From: Terriglobia bacterium
GTDB lineage: Bacteria > Acidobacteriota > Vicinamibacteria > Vicinamibacterales > CAVVIG01
Assembly: GCA_020073005.1 (NCBI GenBank)
Contig: JAIQFX010000014.1
Coordinates: 1 to 64,000, forward strand
Direction of reading: 5' to 3'
Length of the DNA stretch: 64,000 nt
The position numbers were made by a program, and so were the translations under genes. The notes beneath the pieces were generated by a model. The model saw only the letters and a program-made list of their open reading frames with translations, did no database searches and was not told where the DNA came from. Positions 30,408-37,874 of this stretch are shown here, piece after piece (position 1 is the stretch's first letter; every line of letters starts with the position of its first letter).

Positions 30408-33400
30408 ATGCTCGTTACCTCGAGGTCTGGCGTGATGTTCGCTGTGTGCCTGGCGCTGATCGCGGCTCCGGCGACAGCACAGCAGCGGGGCTCGATCAGC
30501 GGAAAGGTCATCGACGCGGGAGGCCTGACGCTCCCCGGGGCCACCGTGACAGTGGTGGAACTGCAGACGGGCTTGACCCGCACGGCGGTGACGGCGGAAA
30601 CCGGCGCCTACCAGATCGTGCAGCTCGACCCGGGCACGTACTCGGTGAACATCGAGATGTCGGGCTTCAATCCGTACACGGTCGCCTCTGTCGTGCTGAC
30701 GGCCGGCATGGAGTACGTCCTGAACGCCAAGCTGGCGCTGGCGGGCGTCCACGAAGAGCTGACGGTGACGGCCGCGGTGCCGCTGGTCGAGCGAACCAGC
30801 AACAAGATTGGCGGCACGCTGTCGGGCAAGGAGATCGATGAGATCCCGGCGAACTTCCGCAACTTCACCGCGCTGACACAGCTCATCCCGGGCATGACGC
30901 CCAACCCGGCGCAGTCCTCGTTCGAGGGCGGCCAGGTCGTGGCCAACGGCTCGCCGGCGATTTCGAATCTGTACCTGCTGGACGGCCAGTACAACAACGA
31001 CGATCGGCTCGGCGGCAGCCAGGGCTCGCAGGTGCGCGTGGTGCTCGACAACATCTCGGAATACCAGGTGCTGTCGAACCAGTACAGCTCCGAGTACGGC
31101 GGCGGCGCGGGCGCCATCATCAATATGGTGACGGTGAGCGGGACGAATAAAGTCTCGGGCCGGGCCTACACCTACTACCGGGACGACCAGTTCAACGCGA
31201 CCAATTACTTCGTCGAGAAGAACAACGCCGCCAAGCCCAAGGAGCACACCTCGCAGACCGGCTTCGCGATCGGAGGCCCGATTGTCAAAGACAAGGTCCA
31301 CTTCTACGGGACCATCGAGCGCGACAAGGAACTCAACGCGGGTCTGAAGATCTTCCCGCCCGCGGCCGCCCCGCTGGCCGTCACCCAGGAGGGCGCCTTC
31401 GAGGTGTTGGTGCACAACTATTTCGGCCGGAGCGATGTGCAGGTCAACGACAAGAATTTTCTCAGCTTCCGCTGGATTCTCGAGGTCGCGCCGACCAAGG
31501 GCGAGAATTTCAACACCAATACCGCGGCGCCAGACGCCCGGTCCTGGGAGAGCGACTGGGACCAGCTCTTCGGCGCGACGTTCACCTCGGTGATGACGGA
31601 TCGCGCATCGAACGTCGTGCGTGTGTCGCGCGTGTCCGAGCAGCTCGGCACGGGCGTGCAGTCGAACTTCAGCGTGGTGGACAGTGAGCCGTGGCTGCTC
31701 GGCCAGGCTGGCGTGAAGTGGACCGGATTCAACGGCCGCGATCCGTTCACCATCGGGCCGCAGAACGTGCATCCGGATTACATCACCGGGCTGGGCGGGA
31801 CGGGCCTCAATACGCCGATGCGCACGTACATTCTCGACGATACGTTCAACTACTTCGTCCCGAAGCTCTGGGGCGGAGAACACACGTTCAAGTTCGGAGG
31901 CGGCTACAGCAAGAACGGGTCGCCCACGCGGTATCAGACCGATACCGGGACGTTCACCTTCAGGAAGAACGCCGCCGGCACGAACGCCAATGGCGACCTG
32001 CCGTTCGACCCGGCCAATCCGTTGAGCTATCCGGTTCAGTTCGACATCGCCGTCGGACCGAGCGACCCCACCGGCTGGGTGCTCGCATCGAGGGATGACC
32101 GGGTCTACACGTTCTTCGAGGACAAGTGGCGGGTCGGCGGCAAGCTGACCTACAACCTCGGGATCCGGTACGACCACCAGACCCAGACGCCTGCCGACAA
32201 GAGCAACTTCGCGCCGCGCGTCGGGTTCGTCTGGGACATCACCGGCGAGGGGCTGACGGTCGTGCGTGGCGGGTGGGGCCGCTTCTATTCCTACACGCCC
32301 ATTTCGGTCGACCTGGCGCTTCAGGGGGGCGCGATTCGAACGCCGTTCCCGACGATCAGCGTGACGGCCTCGAACGACCCGGGCTGCCTGATCCTCTGTC
32401 CGTCCGTGACGACGGACACCGCGGGTAACAAGGGCGTGGCGATCCTGAGTCCGGCCGGCATCGCCGAGCTCCAGCGGCGGCGGGCTTCGCTGCTGTCAGG
32501 GGCGACCTTCTCCACGGAGCCTCGCCTCGACGACCCGAATCGCAAGATGATGTACCAGGATTCGTGGAGCCTCGGCCTGAGTCGAGAGCTCGGCGGCAAC
32601 GCGGCCATGACGCTCGACTACGTCGGGAACATCTCGAGGAATCAGTTCGGCCTGATCGACATCAACGAGCCCAACGGCGCCGGCGTGCGTCCGGGCGTGG
32701 CGGTGTTCGATCCGACCGCCGCGTTGATCCCGGCGGATGCGCGGAGCACCAATTTCGCGCGCGTGCTCCAGTACCAGACCAACCCGGCGTTCGACGGGGA
32801 CTACCAGTCGCTCCAGTTCGGCGTCATCAGGCGGATGGCGAACCGGTGGAGCGGGCGCCTGGCCTACACGCTCCAGCGGAGCCACTACACCGGCCTCGGG
32901 GCGCCGGATGCCCGCCGCGTGTGGCTCGACAACACTCCGGGAGTGGATTACGGGCTTTTCCAGAGCAACCGGACGCACGTGCTGGCGCTGAGCGGCAGCG
33001 TGAATCCGTACAAGGCGCTGACCATCGCCACGGTCGTGAGCGCCATCTCGGGCCTGCCGATCAACGAGACCACCGGTCAGGACGGCAACAAGGACAAAGA
33101 CACCAACGATCGGCCGATCAAGGGCATCGACGATCTCACGCTGCCAATCCTCTCGGCACTTGATTCGCAGGGACGCGCGGTGATCAACGGCATGCAAGGC
33201 CCGAAATCGGTCGGGATTGACGTGTCGTTCCGGTATCAGATTCCGGTCCCGATGGGGCTCAAGAGCCTCGACCTCTTCTACGACGTGTTCAACATCACGA
33301 ACAACGTGAACTACACGCCGCCGACGGGCAACCGGGGCTCGGCGCTCTACAACGTGTTCACGGCGGCGGGCTTCCCGCGGCAGATGCAGTTTGGCGCGCG

Positions 33401-33413
33401 CGTGCGGTTCTGA
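30408..33413 (+). CDS. TonB-dependent receptor with N-terminal carboxypeptidase-regulatory-like domain
   Basis: Outer-membrane transporter of the large oligopeptide/glycan-uptake type of Acidobacteriota, 1001 aa. A signal peptide (about 1-24, ATAQ) precedes a carboxypeptidase-regulatory-like beta-sandwich (about 28-110, GSISGKVIDAGG through LTAGMEYVLNAKL). The plug follows, with IDEIPANFRNFTALTQLIPG, NLYLLDGQYNND and GAIINMVTVSGTN; then the barrel, ending in GARVRF with the terminal aromatic needed for insertion. An AGGAGG site fixes the start. The TPR gene 28 nt downstream is probably cotranscribed. The substrate is unknown. Confidence 0.93.
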   Translation: MLVTSRSGVMFAVCLALIAAPATAQQRGSISGKVIDAGGLTLPGATVTVVELQTGLTRTAVTAETGAYQIVQLDPGTYSVNIEMSGFNPYTVASVVLTAGMEYVLNAKLALAGVHEELTVTAAVPLVERTSNKIGGTLSGKEIDEIPANFRNFTALTQLIPGMTPNPAQSSFEGGQVVANGSPAISNLYLLDGQYNNDDRLGGSQGSQVRVVLDNISEYQVLSNQYSSEYGGGAGAIINMVTVSGTNKVSGRAYTYYRDDQFNATNYFVEKNNAAKPKEHTSQTGFAIGGPIVKDKVHFYGTIERDKELNAGLKIFPPAAAPLAVTQEGAFEVLVHNYFGRSDVQVNDKNFLSFRWILEVAPTKGENFNTNTAAPDARSWESDWDQLFGATFTSVMTDRASNVVRVSRVSEQLGTGVQSNFSVVDSEPWLLGQAGVKWTGFNGRDPFTIGPQNVHPDYITGLGGTGLNTPMRTYILDDTFNYFVPKLWGGEHTFKFGGGYSKNGSPTRYQTDTGTFTFRKNAAGTNANGDLPFDPANPLSYPVQFDIAVGPSDPTGWVLASRDDRVYTFFEDKWRVGGKLTYNLGIRYDHQTQTPADKSNFAPRVGFVWDITGEGLTVVRGGWGRFYSYTPISVDLALQGGAIRTPFPTISVTASNDPGCLILCPSVTTDTAGNKGVAILSPAGIAELQRRRASLLSGATFSTEPRLDDPNRKMMYQDSWSLGLSRELGGNAAMTLDYVGNISRNQFGLIDINEPNGAGVRPGVAVFDPTAALIPADARSTNFARVLQYQTNPAFDGDYQSLQFGVIRRMANRWSGRLAYTLQRSHYTGLGAPDARRVWLDNTPGVDYGLFQSNRTHVLALSGSVNPYKALTIATVVSAISGLPINETTGQDGNKDKDTNDRPIKGIDDLTLPILSALDSQGRAVINGMQGPKSVGIDVSFRYQIPVPMGLKSLDLFYDVFNITNNVNYTPPTGNRGSALYNVFTAAGFPRQMQFGARVRF

Positions 33414-33441
33414 CGAACGCGACGCACGAGGACAGAGGCAT

Positions 33442-34389
33442 ATGGCCGGACTGAGGATGAGTCGTTCGATTCAGCGCGGTGTTGTCGTGGCCGCGGCGGC
33501 GCTCTTGTTGAGCGCCGCCGTGGCCGCCGGCCAGATGGAACTGGCCGTCATCACGGGCATCGTCACCGACGAGGCGGGAGCGCCGCTCGAGGGCGTGACG
33601 TTCCGGCTTCAGGACACGAACCAGGGCCGCGAGATCGTGTTCAAGAGCGATAAGGACGGACGCTTCTATCGCCGAGGGTTGAAGGCGCTGGACTACCAGT
33701 TCGTCGTCGAAAAGGATGGCTATCAGCCCATCCAGAACCACTTGAAGCTGAACGCGGGGATGGACAAACGCTTCAATTTCAAGCTGGTGAAGGCGGCGCC
33801 GGTCGGCTCGGAAGAATTCGTCAAGGGCGTCGCCGCGTTCAACGCGGGCGACAACCAGGGCGCGGTCACGGCCTTCGAAGCGGCGGCCAGGAAAGCGCCC
33901 GACTCGCCGGAGATCAAGGTCAACCTCGCGCTGGCGTACCTGCGCGCGGGGCGATCGAGCGACGCGGTCTCCGAACTCGAGAAAGCGGCGGCCATGGCGC
34001 CCGGCAAGCCTCAGGTCCTGTTTCAGCTTGGCGGCGCGTACGTCGACGCCAAGATGAACGACAAGGCGATCGCCGCCTTCGAGGCGGGGCTGGCCAAGCA
34101 GCCGGATCTCGCCAACCCGCTGTCCTACGAGGCGACGATCACGCTGGGGGCGGTGTACTTCGCCGCCGGCCGGATTGACCCGGCGATCACGCGCTTCACG
34201 GCGGCGCTCGCGGCCAAGCCCGATGCGCCCGCGCCGAAACTGGGCCTCGCCAAGTGCCTGTTCAACAAGGGCGACACCGATCGGGCCCTTCAGCTCATGG
34301 AGCAGGTGGTGGCCTCGTCGCCCGGGACGCCCGAGGCAGCCGAAGCGGAGCAATTCCTCACCGCCATCAAGAAGACACCACGCCTGTGA
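33442..34389 (+). CDS. Secreted TPR protein with carboxypeptidase-regulatory-like domain
   Basis: 315 aa with a signal peptide (about 1-30). Residues about 35-115 form a carboxypeptidase-regulatory-like fold (AVITGIVTDEAGAPLEGVTF), and 120-310 are about five tetratricopeptide repeats such as AVTAFEAAARKAPDSPEIKVN and AISRF-like units. It is likely periplasmic and may assist the receptor encoded 28 nt upstream. The ATG at 33442 follows GAGG by a few bases; the longer frame would overlap the receptor. A strong hairpin lies just after the stop, marking the probable operon end. Confidence 0.85.
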   Translation: MAGLRMSRSIQRGVVVAAAALLLSAAVAAGQMELAVITGIVTDEAGAPLEGVTFRLQDTNQGREIVFKSDKDGRFYRRGLKALDYQFVVEKDGYQPIQNHLKLNAGMDKRFNFKLVKAAPVGSEEFVKGVAAFNAGDNQGAVTAFEAAARKAPDSPEIKVNLALAYLRAGRSSDAVSELEKAAAMAPGKPQVLFQLGGAYVDAKMNDKAIAAFEAGLAKQPDLANPLSYEATITLGAVYFAAGRIDPAITRFTAALAAKPDAPAPKLGLAKCLFNKGDTDRALQLMEQVVASSPGTPEAAEAEQFLTAIKKTPRL

Positions 34390-34407
34390 TCTGAGTCCTG
34401 CTCGGAC

Positions 34408-34437
34408 GGAGCGGCCGGCCCGCATGCCGGCCGCTCC
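34408..34437 (+). terminator. Hairpin terminator after the TonB/TPR operon
   Basis: A perfect 12-bp stem: GGAGCGGCCGGC (34408-34419) and GCCGGCCGCTCC (34426-34437) with a 6-nt loop. It is followed by CCTTCGC rather than a T-run, so termination may be inefficient or factor-assisted. Confidence 0.55.
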
Positions 34438-34519
34438 CCTTCGCGATCCTTCCCCGGTGGACTTTCGAAATCTCGGCTGCTAAGGTGTGGCGACTCTGCG
34501 CGCGCGGAGGGAGGATTCC

Positions 34520-36574
34520 ATGCTGTCCACCGTGTCGAAGATCGCCCGCGTCGTGGTCCTGCTCTGCCTTGCGGCGTCACCACTGTCGGCGGAAGTCGTG
34601 CGGATCGACGTCCAGTCGCGCGGCGACGTGCTGAACGGCCAGCCGTTCGGCGCCGCCGGGCCGTACGAGAAGATCGCCGGCAAGATCTATTTCGCGGTCG
34701 ATCCGTCGCTGCCCGCGAACCGGATCGTGGCCGACATCGACAAGGCCCCGCGCAACGCGAGCGGCAAGGTCGAGTTCTCGTCCGACTTCTTCCTCATCAA
34801 GCCAAAACGAATCGAGCGCGGCAACGGCGCCGTCCTCTACGAAGTGTCGAACCGCGGCGGCAAAGGGATGCTCGGCTTCTTCAATCACGCGGCGGGCAGC
34901 TCCGATCCGGCGACGGCGGCGCAGATGGGCGACGGCTTCCTGATGAACCAGGGCTTCACGCTGCTGTGGGTCGGCTGGCAGTTCGACGTGCCGCAGCGCG
35001 CCGGTCTCGTGCGCGTCTATCCGCCGACGGCGACCGACAACGGCAGGCCGATTCAGGGATTGGTGCGCAGCGACTTCGTCGTCACCGAGAAGGAAACCGA
35101 TCACTCGCTCGCGGATCGCGATCACGCAGCGTACGCCGTCGTGAATCCGAACGCGCCTGAGAACGTCCTGACGGTGCGGGACACGGTCGAGGGGCCGCGC
35201 CGGATCGTGCCGCGCGATCAATGGAGCTTCGGCCGCGTTGAGAACGGCAGGGACGTCGCCGACCTGACGCGCGTGCACCTGGCGACGAAGTTCGAGCCGG
35301 GCAAGATCTACGAGGTCGTCTACACGGCGCAGAACCCGCCGCTCGTCGGACTCGGACCGGCGGCGATCCGCGACGTCATCTCGATGCTGAAGTACAAGTC
35401 CGCCGAGCCGCTCGGCATTCCGTCCGCCGCGATCACCCGCGCGCTGGGATTCGGCATCTCGCAGAGCGGACGCTTCCTGCGCACGTACCTCTATTACGGA
35501 TTCAATCGGGATGAAGGCAACCGCAAGGTGTTCGACGGCGTGATCGCGCACGTCGCGGGCGCCGGCCGCGGCAGCTTCAATCACCGCTTCGCGCAGCCAT
35601 CGCGCGACGGCCACCCGTACCTCAACTTCTTCTACCCGACCGACATCTTCCCGTTCACCGATGCGCCGGAGAAGGATCCCGAGACCGGCGTGACCGATGG
35701 ACTGCTGACGCACGCCGGATCGCCGGACCTGCAGCCGAAGGTCTTCTACACGAACTCGGAGTACGAGTACTGGGGCCGCGCGGCGTCGCTCATCCACACG
35801 ACGATCGACGGCGCGAGCGACGCGCCGCTGATGGACAACGTGCGGATCTATCTGCTGACGGCGGGCCAGCACGGGCCGGCCGGATTCCCGCCGACGCAGA
35901 CGATCGGCCAGCAGCGCAACAACCCGCTCGACTACCGTTGGGCGATGAAAGCGCTTCTGCTAGCGATGGACCGGTGGACCGCGGACGGCACGCTGCCGCC
36001 GCCGAGCAAGTATCCGAAGATCGCCGACGGCACGCTCGTGGCGCCCGACAGGCTGAAGTTCCCGAAGGTGCCCGGCATCACGACGTCGACCGCCGTGCAT
36101 CGCGCGTATCACGCCGACTACGGTCCGCGCTTCGCCACCGAGGGCGTCGTGACGATCGAGCCGCCGAAGATCGGGACGGCGTTTCCGATCCTCGTCCCGC
36201 AGGTGGACGCGGACGGCAACGGCACGGCCGGCATCCGGATGCCGGAGCTGTCCGTGCCGCTCGCGACCTACACCGGATGGAATCTGTTCAACGATCGATC
36301 CGGTCCGACCGACGTGCTCTCGAGCATGCAGGGCTCCTTCATTCCGCTCGCGCGCAGCGGCGCCGACCGCAAGCGGAGCAACGACCCGCGCGCGTCGATC
36401 GAAGAACGCTACCGCGACAAGGATCAATACGTCGGGCTCGTCACCAAGGCGGCACTCGAGTTGATCGATCAGCGGTACCTGCTCGCCGAGGATCTCGCTG
36501 CCGTCGTGCGCGACGCGGGCCGCCACTGGGACTACGCGGCGACAGCCGCGACGCCGTCCACGGCTGGACGCTAG
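34520..36574 (+). CDS. Secreted alpha/beta-hydrolase-domain protein (Abhydrolase_10 type)
   Basis: 684 aa with a signal peptide (about 1-24). It belongs to the large 'alpha/beta hydrolase domain' proteins common in soil bacteria: GAAGPYEKIAGKIYFAVDP near the N-terminus, EVSNRGGKGMLGFFNHA and GFGISQSGRFLRTYLY, where Ser in SQSGR would be the nucleophile. The C-terminal region VPLATYTGWNLF is also typical. Substrate unknown; probably an ester or amide. The start follows GGAGGGAGGA (34506-34515) by 4 nt. It is separated from the receptor operon by a terminator, so it is probably transcribed independently. Confidence 0.82.
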   Translation: MLSTVSKIARVVVLLCLAASPLSAEVVRIDVQSRGDVLNGQPFGAAGPYEKIAGKIYFAVDPSLPANRIVADIDKAPRNASGKVEFSSDFFLIKPKRIERGNGAVLYEVSNRGGKGMLGFFNHAAGSSDPATAAQMGDGFLMNQGFTLLWVGWQFDVPQRAGLVRVYPPTATDNGRPIQGLVRSDFVVTEKETDHSLADRDHAAYAVVNPNAPENVLTVRDTVEGPRRIVPRDQWSFGRVENGRDVADLTRVHLATKFEPGKIYEVVYTAQNPPLVGLGPAAIRDVISMLKYKSAEPLGIPSAAITRALGFGISQSGRFLRTYLYYGFNRDEGNRKVFDGVIAHVAGAGRGSFNHRFAQPSRDGHPYLNFFYPTDIFPFTDAPEKDPETGVTDGLLTHAGSPDLQPKVFYTNSEYEYWGRAASLIHTTIDGASDAPLMDNVRIYLLTAGQHGPAGFPPTQTIGQQRNNPLDYRWAMKALLLAMDRWTADGTLPPPSKYPKIADGTLVAPDRLKFPKVPGITTSTAVHRAYHADYGPRFATEGVVTIEPPKIGTAFPILVPQVDADGNGTAGIRMPELSVPLATYTGWNLFNDRSGPTDVLSSMQGSFIPLARSGADRKRSNDPRASIEERYRDKDQYVGLVTKAALELIDQRYLLAEDLAAVVRDAGRHWDYAATAATPSTAGR

Positions 36575-36578
36575 ATAC

Positions 36579-36602
36579 GTGGCGTCCGGCTTCGGCCGGA
36601 CC
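36579..36602. repeat. Palindromic repeat, family A, intergenic
   Basis: GTGGCGTCCGGCTTCGGCCG variant starting 5 nt after the hydrolase stop and ending 11 nt before the decayed MBL gene. Confidence 0.75.
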
Positions 36603-36613
36603 AGGAGATCTTC

Positions 36614-36900
36614 ATGCGTGCTTGTCTGCGGCACTATGCGTGGTGATCTTCGCCGGCGTGATGTGGATGGACGGCCGCGCGCAGACCGCCCGGTCCCATC
36701 GCCAGCGGCGCGCACCGGTTCGAGAAGGTCGCCGACGGCATCTACTACGCGACCGCGTCGGGGACGACGAACGTCGGCGCCAACTCGTCCATCCTTGTTG
36801 ATGATGACGAGGCGCTCGTCATCGACTCCGAGATCACGCCGGCCGCGGCGCGCGCGCTCGTCGCGGATCTGATCGCGACGTCCGCGAACTACGTAACGTG
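36614..36900 (+). pseudogene. Decayed, truncated MBL-fold metallohydrolase gene
   Basis: Fragments in three frames. ATG CGT GCT TGT begins one; a signal-peptide-like stretch (SAALCVVIFAGVMWMDGRA) lies in a second from 36616; from about 36700 a third frame reads ASGAHRFEKVADGIYYAT through ILVDDDEALVIDSE, the first strands of an MBL hydrolase. The stop comes at 36900 before the HxHxDH site. Two frameshifts and loss of about three quarters of the protein make it non-functional. Upstream is a family A repeat and downstream a perfect inverted repeat, possible relics of the event. Confidence 0.65.
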
Positions 36901-36912
36901 ACAGCAACGCTC

Positions 36913-36948
36913 GGCCAACCCGTTGTCCCGCCAGGCGGCGGGTTGGCC
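36913..36948. repeat. Perfect 10-bp inverted repeat (hairpin)
   Basis: GGCCAACCCG (36913-36922) and CGGGTTGGCC (36939-36948) around a 16-nt loop that itself contains CCGCCAGGCGG. It could act as a terminator after the pseudogene or be a remnant of another repeat family. The rest of the stretch to 37052 shows nothing recognisable. Confidence 0.55.
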
Positions 36949-37052
36949 CTTTGCACACTTTCCGCCTTTCCTGCTTGCGTTCGGTCGGCGCGGCTGCCGA
37001 TACTGTTCCCTCCCCCACGGTTCAACCAGAGACAGCCACCGATCAACAGCGC

Positions 37053-37652
37053 ATGCTGCTCCAACTCTTCGTCATGGCGTACGCGGCGGTGTTCGCCGCC
37101 GAGGTTCTCGGGGACAAGCTGCTCTACACGACCGGCGTGCTGGCCACACGGTATCGCACGCTCCCGATGATGAGCGGCATCGCGCTCGCCTTCATGGCGA
37201 AGATGGCGGTCGCCGTCGCGGTCGGACAGGCCGTGACCGCGCTGCCGCCCGCCGCGATCGCCGTGATGACCGCGGCCAGCTTCTGCTGGATCGCGTCGCG
37301 CTTCTGGAGCGGCGACGACGAGGCCGGGCGCGACGAGCCGGCGCGCGTCGTGAGCTCGGGATCGGAGGCGGCGATGGTTTCGTTCGCGTCCGTCTTCTTC
37401 ACGGAGTGGGGCGACGTCGGTCAACTGACGGCGGCCACGCTCGCGCTGCAGCTGCACGCGCCCACGATCGTCTGGATCGCCGCGGTGGCCGCGATGCTCA
37501 CGAAGGCCACGCTCGCAGCGGCGCTCGGCGTGAGGCTCCGGTTGTGGGTCGGACGGTCGCTCTCGCGGCGCACCGTGCGCGTCGGCGGCCTGACGCTCGT
37601 GATCGCCCTCGCGGTGTTGTCGGTGGTGGAAGCGCTCGGCACGCCGCGGTAG
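37053..37652 (+). CDS. TMEM165/GDT1 family cation exporter (UPF0016)
   Basis: 199-aa inner-membrane protein with about six helices in two homologous halves. The family signature E-x-G-D-K/x appears twice: AAEVLGDKLLYTTG near residue 17 and FFTEWGDVGQLTAA near residue 113. Relatives export Mn2+ or exchange Ca2+/Mn2+ for protons. Two oddities: the first motif has one extra residue between Glu and Gly, and the second has Val in place of Lys after Asp. The ATG at 37053 is chosen because the longer frame starts in non-hydrophobic, repeat-like sequence. Metal preference is not predictable. Confidence 0.78.
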   Translation: MLLQLFVMAYAAVFAAEVLGDKLLYTTGVLATRYRTLPMMSGIALAFMAKMAVAVAVGQAVTALPPAAIAVMTAASFCWIASRFWSGDDEAGRDEPARVVSSGSEAAMVSFASVFFTEWGDVGQLTAATLALQLHAPTIVWIAAVAAMLTKATLAAALGVRLRLWVGRSLSRRTVRVGGLTLVIALAVLSVVEALGTPR

Positions 37653-37691
37653 CGGCGTGAACGAACGCGGCTCACGCTCGGAGGTGGAGTG

Positions 37692-37874
37692 ATGCGACGT
37701 CCAGGCGACAAGACCGCGGGGCCTCCCGGCGGGCGGGCGGCCGCGCGGTTGCGGATGTTCGAACAGGCGCGCCGGCCGGCGGCGGGTCCGGCGGCGGCGA
37801 AGTCCGGCGGCACGACGCGACGATCCGCGGCGCGCCGCGCGAAGAAAGACTCGGGACGAGGAGGACAGAAATGA
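37692..37874 (+). CDS. Small basic protein coupled to the Asp-box propeller gene
   Basis: 60 aa, very rich in Arg, Lys, Ala, Gly and Pro (PGGRAAARLRMFEQARRPA); no known family. Evidence that it is real: GGAGGTGGAG lies 3-12 nt upstream of the ATG, and its TGA overlaps the next gene's ATG in ATGA, a typical coupling arrangement. The next protein also begins with a basic, Lys/Arg-rich region, so the two may bind something together; alternatively this is a leader ORF controlling translation. Confidence 0.55.
   Translation: MRRPGDKTAGPPGGRAAARLRMFEQARRPAAGPAAAKSGGTTRRSAARRAKKDSGRGGQK

Noticed and set aside
36913-36948. Functional factor-independent terminator
   Set aside because: The stem is perfect, but the loop is long (16 nt), no T-run follows, and there is no intact gene upstream, so it is listed as a repeat only.
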